DNA of 64,000 nt, taken from an uncultured Bacteroidota bacterium (lineage in GTDB: Bacteria > Bacteroidota > Bacteroidia > Flavobacteriales > Flavobacteriaceae). The stretch is from the NCBI GenBank assembly GCA_902622595.1, contig CACNQM010000001.1, forward strand, positions 310,001 through 374,000, written 5' to 3'. Under the pieces are notes generated by a model, which saw only the letters and a program-made list of their open reading frames with translations, did not search any database and was not told where the DNA came from. This document shows, in pieces, positions 11,097-18,832 of this stretch (positions are counted from its first letter, which is position 1; each line of letters begins with the position of its first letter). Made by a program: the position numbers and the translations under genes.

Positions 11097-13694
11097 CTAT
11101 AATGATCTGTCTGGTTCAGATCTTTTTTCATATTTAAGATCACTTAAAAGTCCAGATTTAATACCAATAAAGAAGTTCCATGAAGCACGGGGGCTAAATG
11201 GTACCCATGAGAAGTCTAATTTCCAACTATCAAGATCCCTGTCAAAACGCAATTGTGTGTAGGTAAACCCTTTTTGTTTGAAATCATATCCTGATGAAAT
11301 ACCAACTGTCCATTTTGGAGTAAGTGAAAGATTTGATGATATCATTAATGAATTTGTTGAAAAATCTTTTTGGCCTCTAGAGTTATTATAGGTTAATGAA
11401 TAAGCAAGATTTAGTGACCATGGCATTTTATATATATAATTAGTTAAATTAATCTCTTCTTTTTCTTCTTCCTCTCCCATGTTTTGCCTTGAATCAGAAA
11501 AATTTTGTGATACACCAAAAAGATCATCGTTCCTTCCACCTCCAGAGGTGTTCTCGTCAATTTGTTCTTGAGTCTGGCCTCTTTTAAATGTATTATTATT
11601 TAATTGATACTGAGTCGATATATTTGCGCTAGTCATTCTTAGAAGACCTCCTCCATTTTTGGAGTTAAAGACATTTATTCGTCTATTATTTTCATCAAGT
11701 GCATATGCATCAAATGTTGCCCCTGTATTTACTGTAAATCCCCTAGCCACATCAATAGCTCCAGATACTCTGATTGGAGATAATTTAAATTCTTCTGCCG
11801 CTAAATTATAACTTGTTGATATATTTAGATTTTTGAAAATATTTATTTTTTTTAATTCAGTTTCAGTTGAGTCTTTCGGTTTTACTTTAGCCTCTAATAC
11901 ATTTTGGATTGACAATCCAATACTGCTTGAATAGCTTTTTCCTGGTGTACCAAACAAACCTCCTTGAAATCTTGTATACTCGGCTGTATTTCCTTCAGCA
12001 TCAATTATATAAGTATCATAGTATTCTTCAAAGCTAGGGTTATTAGAGTAAGTAATACTGGGCGTGATTGTATGTCTTATAGACTGAACTTTATTTTTAG
12101 GTTTAAAATTTACTATTCCATATATTTTTGTTGTAATACTAGCATTATAGTTATATACTCCGAATCTATCAAAACCATTTAATGTATCTTTAACTGCACC
12201 ATTTTGTTCATTAAAATCATTGAATTTTACAGTTTTACCTGTCCAGGTTTCCTGATATCTACCACCAACACTAACACTAAAATGTTTAAACATTTTAAAA
12301 TTTGTGGTAAAAGGAATGTTATGCTGAACAGCAGACTTCGCATTTTCAAACATTCCTTTTTTTAGTAGTAAGTCATCAGAGAATATTGCTCTATTCTCCG
12401 CTTTGGATGAGTACTGAATATTAATATTTTGAAAGAACCCCTTTTTTGACTTCCCCTTCCTCTCAAATGGATAAAATCTATTTGAATTTAATGTAAGTGT
12501 GGGGAGAGTCAAATTTACTTCTTGCGATTGTGTATTTTGAGACATATTTGCAGTTAGTGATAACCTTACACCAGCAGATCCTGGAAAACTTTTAGAATAA
12601 GATATTGATGAACTCAAATTATTATTTAAGAAATTAGCAGTGTTAAGTTGATTAACAGATTGTCTAAAATAATCACTGCTACCGAAATTTACAGATGCAC
12701 TAAAAGTTGAACTAGGTGAAGCCTTAGTGTCTTTTGAGTGAGTCCATCTAATATTATATACTGTTGATTTTCCGTATTCAGGAAGACCACGTTCTCCATT
12801 TATTAAGTTTTCATATCTAACTGTAAAGTTCCCGTTGCTTTTATAACGTTTTCTGTATTGAGAACTAATATTTAAACCATAACTTCCATTTGTGTAGTAA
12901 TCTCCTAATATTGTTAAGTCAAAATACTCAGATAAAGGTAAGTAATACCCTCCATTTTGGAGGGAGTACCCTCTTTGATTACTCTCGTTTACATTTGGAA
13001 TTATAAATCCAGAATCTTTGGTTTGCTGAGATGGAAAATATGCAAAAGGTAAACCTATGGGCGTTGGAACATTTTTTACAAATAGGTTTGTGAATCCTGT
13101 TATTATGTTTCCTCCAGGTACAAGCTTCCCTTTTCTAATTTTAAAATAATAATCAGCTTCTTCTGATTCATCTCCCATTAAATTTCCGCCCGTAGTAACT
13201 TTTCCATCCTTAAGATAATAAACAGAATCATTTTGTTTTTTGGTTAAACTAGAGAGAATATTCATCCCATTATCCTCAGATTTTGAATTCCATATCAAAG
13301 CCTTTTGGTTATCAAAATTATATTTTATTGAGTCAGGATTTACAACATTTCCACCTTGAACGAACGTTGGATATTGGCTAAGATTTCCATTAGAATCTGC
13401 AATTCTGCCTGCAGTTACAATATTATCTTTATAATCTAATATTATAAGACCTGATGTCAGCTCAATATCCCCATATTCAATTTTAGCGTTGTTGTATAAA
13501 GTTATCTTGTTATTTTTTTGATCAATTATAATTGAATCAGATGCATCATATTTAACATTTTCCAAAAGAACAGACTTCTTTTCATTTTCTTTTGAGGTCA
13601 ATGAGTCTGCAACTAATTCATTTGTCTGGGAGTTTAAGAGACCTAATCCTGAAAAAATTAAAACTATAAAAAGGATTAAATATTTTTTTTTCAA
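11097..13694 (-). CDS. lptD: LPS-assembly protein LptD-like outer membrane barrel
   Basis: 865 residues with an N-terminal signal region ('YLILFIVLIFSGLGLLNS'). The first part holds the OstA/LptA-like beta-jellyroll ('YNNAKIEYGDIELTSGLIILDY', split over residues 67-88), followed by 'VKNVPTPIGLPFAYFPSQ', a conserved LptD segment, and then a long beta-barrel with alternating aromatic strands ending in 'WNFFIGIKSG'. LptD with LptE inserts lipopolysaccharide into the outer leaflet. It is divergent from an N-acetylmuramoyl-alanine amidase and co-oriented with ridA, a common flavobacterial neighbourhood. Confidence 0.88.
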   Translation of the reverse strand: MKKKYLILFIVLIFSGLGLLNSQTNELVADSLTSKENEKKSVLLENVKYDASDSIIIDQKNNKITLYNNAKIEYGDIELTSGLIILDYKDNIVTAGRIADSNGNLSQYPTFVQGGNVVNPDSIKYNFDNQKALIWNSKSEDNGMNILSSLTKKQNDSVYYLKDGKVTTGGNLMGDESEEADYYFKIRKGKLVPGGNIITGFTNLFVKNVPTPIGLPFAYFPSQQTKDSGFIIPNVNESNQRGYSLQNGGYYLPLSEYFDLTILGDYYTNGSYGLNISSQYRKRYKSNGNFTVRYENLINGERGLPEYGKSTVYNIRWTHSKDTKASPSSTFSASVNFGSSDYFRQSVNQLNTANFLNNNLSSSISYSKSFPGSAGVRLSLTANMSQNTQSQEVNLTLPTLTLNSNRFYPFERKGKSKKGFFQNINIQYSSKAENRAIFSDDLLLKKGMFENAKSAVQHNIPFTTNFKMFKHFSVSVGGRYQETWTGKTVKFNDFNEQNGAVKDTLNGFDRFGVYNYNASITTKIYGIVNFKPKNKVQSIRHTITPSITYSNNPSFEEYYDTYIIDAEGNTAEYTRFQGGLFGTPGKSYSSSIGLSIQNVLEAKVKPKDSTETELKKINIFKNLNISTSYNLAAEEFKLSPIRVSGAIDVARGFTVNTGATFDAYALDENNRRINVFNSKNGGGLLRMTSANISTQYQLNNNTFKRGQTQEQIDENTSGGGRNDDLFGVSQNFSDSRQNMGEEEEKEEINLTNYIYKMPWSLNLAYSLTYNNSRGQKDFSTNSLMISSNLSLTPKWTVGISSGYDFKQKGFTYTQLRFDRDLDSWKLDFSWVPFSPRASWNFFIGIKSGLLSDLKYEKRSEPDRSL

Positions 13695-13772
13695 GATTTA
13701 AAATTGAGTTATCAACAAGGTACTTAACTTATTCAAAATTAATCATAATTTTAATTATATCTATTTATAAGT

Positions 13773-14816
13773 ATGATTTCACTTCGGTTAATTACTGTCA
13801 TTTTACTTAACTTTTATTTATTTAGTCTTCAAAGCCAGGAAATAAAAAACCACAATAATTTCACTGTAGTTATAGATCCTGGTCACGGCGGTAAAGATCC
13901 AGGAGCAGTAAGTAATGGTTTTTATGAAAAAATAATTGCTCTAAACACATCTCTTAAACTAGGTCAATTACTTCAGGATAACGGAATCAATGTTATCTAT
14001 ACAAGAGATAAAGATAAATTTGTAAACCTTTTGGAAAGAGCAAATATTGCAAATAAATCAGATGCTCAGCTTTTTATTTCAATCCATTGTAATTCCCACT
14101 CATCTCAAGCATATGGAGCTGAAACTTTTGTTCTCGGACTTCACGCAAATCAACGAAACTTTGAAGTAGCAAAAAAAGAAAATTCTGTAATTTTCTTTGA
14201 AGATGACTATGAAAGTGCTTATGCAGGTTTTGACCCCAATAACCCAGAATCAGTAATTGGGCTTACTTTAATGCAAGAAGAATACCTTGACCAAAGTATT
14301 ATTGCAGCCTCATACATTCAAAATGGTTTTGTTAATAGGTTAAATAGAAAAAATAGAAATATAAAACAAGCAGGATTTATAGTTCTCAAATATACTTACA
14401 TGCCGAGTGTACTTATTGAACTTGGGTTTTTATCTAATAAAAAAGAGGGTGCATATTTAAATTCATCTAAAGGTCAATCCGAGATGGCTGAAGCTATATC
14501 TAATGCAGTGATGAATTATAAAAATGAATTATTTAATAATCTGACGACTTCTAGTACTTCAGAAAATAATAATGAAATTACTTATTACAGAATTCAAATT
14601 GCTGCAAGCAATAAACTATTAGAATTAAAGCCTTATAATTTTAAAGGCCTAAAATCAGTTGATGTAGTTAAAGAAGGAAAGATATATAAATATTTATATG
14701 GGAAACACAAAACTTTAGAAGATGCTAATGAGTCATTAAAAACTGCAAGAATAAGTGGTTTTAATTCATCTTTTGTCGTAAGATTTCAAAACAATGAAAT
14801 AATCAGATTAAATTGA
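13773..14816 (+). CDS. N-acetylmuramoyl-L-alanine amidase (Amidase_3) with C-terminal SPOR-like region
   Basis: 347 residues with a signal peptide ending near 'FSLQSQE'. The zinc amidase domain is clear: 'VVIDPGHGGKDPGA' (His ligand), 'FYEKIIALN' (Glu ligand), 'LFISIHCNSH' (His ligand) and 'SVLIELGFLSN' (catalytic Glu). It cleaves the amide bond between MurNAc and the stem peptide in the periplasm during daughter-cell separation or remodelling. The last 70 residues ('YYRIQIAAS', 'EGKIYKYLYGKHKTLEDA') look like a SPOR-type peptidoglycan-binding domain. The 'ETFVLGLHANQRN' insert is typical of Bacteroidota AmiC homologues. Confidence 0.92.
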   Translation: MISLRLITVILLNFYLFSLQSQEIKNHNNFTVVIDPGHGGKDPGAVSNGFYEKIIALNTSLKLGQLLQDNGINVIYTRDKDKFVNLLERANIANKSDAQLFISIHCNSHSSQAYGAETFVLGLHANQRNFEVAKKENSVIFFEDDYESAYAGFDPNNPESVIGLTLMQEEYLDQSIIAASYIQNGFVNRLNRKNRNIKQAGFIVLKYTYMPSVLIELGFLSNKKEGAYLNSSKGQSEMAEAISNAVMNYKNELFNNLTTSSTSENNNEITYYRIQIAASNKLLELKPYNFKGLKSVDVVKEGKIYKYLYGKHKTLEDANESLKTARISGFNSSFVVRFQNNEIIRLN

Positions 14817-14880
14817 GAGTTAATATAATATTTCACTAACTAAATTATTCTTATTTTTACAACTATAAACCTAAACTGCC

Positions 14881-15795
14881 TTGAGATTATCTAAAGAAAT
14901 TAAAGCTGCCTTTTTTGTTTTATCAACTATACTTCTATTTATTTTTGGATTTAATTATTTAAAAGGATCATCTATTCTTGATAAGCAAAAGACAATTTAC
15001 GCAGTCTATGATGAAGTAGACGGTTTATTAGTTGGTGCAAATGTAATGATCAACGGTTTATCAATCGGTAATGTTACTGAACTTGACTTTCTGCCCAACT
15101 CAACAAAAATAATTGTCACTTTAAAAGTTAAGGATAAGCTTAACTTTTCCTCAAAAAGTACAGCATCAATCTATGAAACAGGTGTTCTGGGTGGTCTAGC
15201 TATTTCAATAGAACCCTTATTTGAAAGAGAATCTATAGTTAAAACTGGTGATACGCTTATGTCTAGTGTTAGGCCGGGATTAACAGAATTAATCAATAGG
15301 CAGATAGAACCACTATCAAGACAATTACAAAGCACTATAACTAGTGTTGACTCTATTTTTACGGGTGCATCTAACGTTTTAAATAGACAGACTCAAGAAG
15401 AAATTAAAGAATCAATTAGTGTCTTAACATCTGCTATTAATGCCATAAAAAATTCTTCGGTTATTATTGAAGAAACATTGACATCTAAGAATACTCAGAT
15501 TAATAATACTATAGACAACTTTGAAAAAATTAGCTCTAATCTTTCAAATGTATCTGATGAATTAAATTCTTTTGGACTGACTTCTCTTCTCTCTAATCTT
15601 GAGGTTTCAGTTGATGGTATTAGCTCAATTGTAGATAAACTTGATTCAGACAACTCAACCTTAGGTAAATTAATTAATGAAGATGAAGTCTATAATAATC
15701 TTAATTCATCAATAGAGAGTTTGAACATTTTGATTAATGATATAAAAACAAATCCAAAAAAATATGTTCATTTTTCAGTTTTTGGTAGAAAATAA
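14881..15795 (+). CDS. MlaD/MCE-domain lipid transport protein
   Basis: 304 residues from TTG at 14881; an in-frame stop at 14872 leaves no other start. An N-terminal membrane anchor 'AAFFVLSTILLFIFGFNYL' is followed by one MCE domain ('YAVYDEVDGLLVGANVMING', residues 40-59, then 'TGVLGGLAISIEPL') and a long predicted coiled-coil/helical tail rich in Ser, Asn and Ile. MCE proteins form hexameric rings that carry phospholipids between membranes. The MlaE/MlaF partners are not in this window. Its stop is directly followed by the ATG of the Fe-S protein gene, suggesting one operon with the upstream amidase. Confidence 0.88.
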   Translation: MRLSKEIKAAFFVLSTILLFIFGFNYLKGSSILDKQKTIYAVYDEVDGLLVGANVMINGLSIGNVTELDFLPNSTKIIVTLKVKDKLNFSSKSTASIYETGVLGGLAISIEPLFERESIVKTGDTLMSSVRPGLTELINRQIEPLSRQLQSTITSVDSIFTGASNVLNRQTQEEIKESISVLTSAINAIKNSSVIIEETLTSKNTQINNTIDNFEKISSNLSNVSDELNSFGLTSLLSNLEVSVDGISSIVDKLDSDNSTLGKLINEDEVYNNLNSSIESLNILINDIKTNPKKYVHFSVFGRK

Positions 15796-17115
15796 ATGAT
15801 TGATATTTTACCTAATATAATTTTTAGTTTTCTACTGATAATATCAGTAGGATTTTTTATTTATAATATAAAAAAGTTAATAACTGTAATCAAACTTGGC
15901 AAACCTATTAATAGGTCTGACAATCCCAAAAAAAGACTTTACAACATGATAAGAATTGCTCTTGGTCAATCTAAAATGGTTACTAAACCAATCTCAGGAT
16001 TTTTACATGTGGTTGTATATGTTGGGTTTATTATTATAAACATTGAACTACTTGAAATATTGATTGATGGAGTGACTGGTTCACATAGATTTTTTTCTAA
16101 ATACTTTAATCCTAATTTTTATAACTTTTTAATTGCTTCTTTTGAAATTTTTGCATTACTAGTTTTAATTTCAGTTGTTATATTTTGGACTAGAAGAAAT
16201 ATAGTTAAGATAAAGAGATTTTTTAGTAGTGAAATGAAGGGATGGCCTAAATTTGATGCGGATAATATACTTTATTTTGAGGTTGTATTAATGTTGTTGT
16301 TTTTATCAATGAATGCAACAGATTTAATTCTTCAAGAAAGAAATTTTGAAGGATACTATAAGGCAGGATCTTTTCCTATTTCTTCTTTTATTGTCCCTTT
16401 ATTTAATTCATTCGATACGTCTACTGTTTATGTATTTGAAAGAGTTTTTTGGTGGCTACATATCATTGGTATTTTCTTTTTTCTAAACTATCTTTATTAT
16501 TCCAAACATCTTCATATACTATTAGCTTTTCCTAATACATATTATGCAAATCTTGAAAACAAAGGAAAATTTGGGATATTGGAATCGGTAAGAAATGAAG
16601 TTCTCTTAATGTTTTATCCAGAAAAGGCCTCTCAATCTAATGGTGGAATTGATAAATTTGGTGCTTCTGATGTTTTAGATTTGAAATGGGTTCAGCTAAT
16701 GAATGCTTATTCATGTACTGAATGTGGTAGATGTACTAGTGAATGTCCTGCAAACCTTACAGGAAAAAAGCTATCACCAAGAAAGATAATGATGGATACA
16801 AGAGATAGACTAGAAAAAGTGTCAAAAAACATAACATCCAATAAAGGAAATTTTGTTGATGATGGTGATAGATTATTAGACAATTACATAACTAAAGAAG
16901 AATTATGGGCTTGTACATCTTGTAATGCTTGTGTTGAGGCATGTCCTATAAATATTGATCCTCTGTCCATAATTATGGATATGAGACAATTTTTAATTAT
17001 GGAAGAGTCATCAGCTCATCCAGATTTAAACAATATGATGAATAATATTGAAAATAATGGAGCTCCATGGCCTTATAACCAACAAGATAGAGAACTTTGG
17101 ATCCAAGAATCTTAA
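15796..17115 (+). CDS. Membrane-anchored iron-sulfur reductase subunit (two 4Fe-4S clusters)
   Basis: 439 residues. The N-terminal half has five or six membrane helices (for example 'IIFSFLLIISVGFFIYNI' and 'VLMLLFLSM') with a histidine-containing helix 'WWLHIIGIFFFLNYLY' like NarI/DsrM-type haem b domains. The C-terminal half has two ferredoxin-type clusters, 'CTECGRCTSECP' near residue 308 and 'CTSCNACVEACP' near 376. It resembles the anchoring partner of CCG-domain oxidoreductases, and that partner is encoded 0.5 kb downstream (17577-18350), so together they may form a quinone-linked complex. Electron donor unknown. Confidence 0.85.
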   Translation: MIDILPNIIFSFLLIISVGFFIYNIKKLITVIKLGKPINRSDNPKKRLYNMIRIALGQSKMVTKPISGFLHVVVYVGFIIINIELLEILIDGVTGSHRFFSKYFNPNFYNFLIASFEIFALLVLISVVIFWTRRNIVKIKRFFSSEMKGWPKFDADNILYFEVVLMLLFLSMNATDLILQERNFEGYYKAGSFPISSFIVPLFNSFDTSTVYVFERVFWWLHIIGIFFFLNYLYYSKHLHILLAFPNTYYANLENKGKFGILESVRNEVLLMFYPEKASQSNGGIDKFGASDVLDLKWVQLMNAYSCTECGRCTSECPANLTGKKLSPRKIMMDTRDRLEKVSKNITSNKGNFVDDGDRLLDNYITKEELWACTSCNACVEACPINIDPLSIIMDMRQFLIMEESSAHPDLNNMMNNIENNGAPWPYNQQDRELWIQES

Positions 17116-17124
17116 AATTATATT

Positions 17125-17577
17125 ATGAAAAAAGAAGAAGTTGAAAATTATTTACATCAAAAAATTGAAAAGGGTGAGACAGTTAGTCCTATTTTGCCTG
17201 AAGGAATAAAAAATTATCTAATTGATATAGACGGTACTATTTGTGACGATGTTCCGAATGAGGAGCCAGAGAGAATGGTTACCGCAAAATTATATCCAGA
17301 TGCTCTAGAGACAATCAATAACTGGTATGATAAAGGCCATATTATATGTTTTTTTACTGCTAGAATTGAATCACATAGAAAAGTAACAGAAAAGTGGCTT
17401 AAAGAGAATGGCTTTAAATATCATAGTCTACTTATGGGAAAACCAAGAGGGGGAAATTATCATTGGATAGACAATCACTTAGTCAAGGCTACAAAGTATA
17501 ATGGAAAATTTACAGATTTAATTGAGAAAAAAGTAACCATTGAGGTCTTTGACGACGACCAATTAGACAAGGAATAA
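17125..17577 (+). CDS. Small HAD-superfamily phosphatase-like protein
   Basis: 150 residues. 'YLIDIDGTICDD' (residues 31-42) is a HAD motif I with the nucleophile Asp and the DxDGT form; 'HIICFFTARIESHRKVTEKWL' (spread over residues 72-92) supplies motif II, 'LMGKPRGG' a motif III Lys, and 'HWIDNHL' a possible motif IV. No cap domain is apparent. Its stop overlaps the following Fe-S gene start by one base (TAATG), so it is embedded in a redox operon. Automated annotation sometimes labels such proteins phosphoheptose isomerase, but no SIS domain is visible. Confidence 0.7.
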   Translation: MKKEEVENYLHQKIEKGETVSPILPEGIKNYLIDIDGTICDDVPNEEPERMVTAKLYPDALETINNWYDKGHIICFFTARIESHRKVTEKWLKENGFKYHSLLMGKPRGGNYHWIDNHLVKATKYNGKFTDLIEKKVTIEVFDDDQLDKE

Positions 17578-18350
17578 TGAAAGTACCAATTTTATCAGAA
17601 CTAAAATCAAGGGGCGAGAATCCAGAATACCTTTTTTGGATAGGCTGTGCAGGTAGTTTTGATGATAGAGCAAAAAAAGTTACTAAAGCTTTTGTCAAAA
17701 TTCTTAATAGAGCAAACATATCATATGCTATTCTGGGTAAAGAAGAATCATGTACTGGTGATCCTGCCAAAAGATCAGGTAATGAATTTTTATTTCAGAT
17801 GAAAGCAATTTCAAATATTGAAATTCTAAACTCATATCACGTCAAAAAAATTATTACAACTTGTCCACATTGCTTTAATACACTAAAAAATGAGTATCCT
17901 GATCTTGGAGGTAATTATGAGGTTATTCATCATACTACCTTAATTAATAATCTAGTTAAAGACAATAAGATTTCAATCTCTGGAGGGTATTATAAAGGTA
18001 AAAAAATCACTTATCATGATCCCTGTTATCTTGGAAGGGCTAATGGTATATATGAGGCTCCTAGAGATGTAATTAAAAAATTAGATGCAGAACTTATAGA
18101 GATGAAAAGCTGTAAATCTAAATCCTTGTGTTGTGGAGCTGGTGGTGCCCAAATGTTTAAAGAACCGGAAAAGGGTAATCTAGATATAAATATTAAGAGA
18201 TCTGAAGAAGCAATAGAAACTAATGCAAAAATTGTCGCTGTAAGTTGTCCTTTTTGTAGCACCATGATGAGTGACGGTATGACATCCAAACAGAAAGATA
18301 TTGATGTTGTTGATATAGCTCAAATGATAGAAAAAGCTGAAGACTTATGA
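17577..18350 (+). CDS. CCG-domain Fe-S oxidoreductase subunit (HdrB/LutA/GlpC-like)
   Basis: 257 residues with two cysteine-rich CCG domains. The first has 'WIGCAGSFD' and 'ITTCPHCFNTLKNEYP'; the second has 'YHDPCYLGR', 'CKSKSLCCGAGGAQMF' and 'VAVSCPFCSTMM'. These domains bind non-cubane or 4Fe-4S clusters in heterodisulfide reductase-type and lactate/glycerol-3-phosphate dehydrogenase-type enzymes. It pairs with the membrane Fe-S protein at 15796, from which it is separated only by the HAD gene. It overlaps the next gene by 4 bases (ATGA). Substrate unknown. Confidence 0.87.
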   Translation: MKVPILSELKSRGENPEYLFWIGCAGSFDDRAKKVTKAFVKILNRANISYAILGKEESCTGDPAKRSGNEFLFQMKAISNIEILNSYHVKKIITTCPHCFNTLKNEYPDLGGNYEVIHHTTLINNLVKDNKISISGGYYKGKKITYHDPCYLGRANGIYEAPRDVIKKLDAELIEMKSCKSKSLCCGAGGAQMFKEPEKGNLDINIKRSEEAIETNAKIVAVSCPFCSTMMSDGMTSKQKDIDVVDIAQMIEKAEDL

Positions 18351-18829
18351 AAGTAGATTTTAAAAATATGCCTGATGATTCTAGAATCTGGATATACCAA
18401 TCAGATAGAGATTTAATTGAATCAGAAATGTCAATGATAGATGATAAGACTAGTTTATTTCTTGACTCGTGGCAAGCACATGGAAAAGATCTTGAATGTT
18501 CGTATACAATAATTCATAAAAGATTTATAATAATTTCAGTGAATGAAAATATAAATCCTATAGGCGGATGTTCAATAGATTACTCACTACAATTAATTAA
18601 TGATATATCAGATTCTATTCAAGTAAACTTATTAAATAGATTAATTGTTAACTTCAAAATAGATAATAAAATTTCTTCAGTTAGTCTGAATGATTTAAAA
18701 ACTAAAATTAAAGAAGGAACTCTTTCTTCAGAAACAATTATATTCAATACCACTGTAAATACTAAAGGTGAACTTTTAAATAATTTTGAAATTGATATTG
18801 GATCATCATGGCTTTCTAAATACTTATAA
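18347..18829 (+). CDS. Conserved flavobacterial protein of unknown function
   Basis: 160 residues, soluble, no signal peptide. 'MPDDSRIWIYQSDR' and 'SWQAHGKDLECSYTI' with 'PIGGCSIDYSL' are recognisable as a conserved Bacteroidota family that databases sometimes name ABC transporter ATPase, although no Walker A, Walker B or signature motif can be seen. The ATG overlaps the stop of the Fe-S subunit by 4 bases, so the proteins are made together; a role with the redox complex is only suggested by this context. Confidence 0.7.
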   Translation: MKVDFKNMPDDSRIWIYQSDRDLIESEMSMIDDKTSLFLDSWQAHGKDLECSYTIIHKRFIIISVNENINPIGGCSIDYSLQLINDISDSIQVNLLNRLIVNFKIDNKISSVSLNDLKTKIKEGTLSSETIIFNTTVNTKGELLNNFEIDIGSSWLSKYL

Positions 18830-18832
18830 CAT

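Noticed and set aside
17125-17577. Phosphoheptose isomerase label for the HAD protein
   Set aside because: The sequence has HAD motif I and lacks a SIS domain.
18347-18829. ABC transporter ATPase label for the 160-residue protein
   Set aside because: No Walker or signature motif; kept as unknown.
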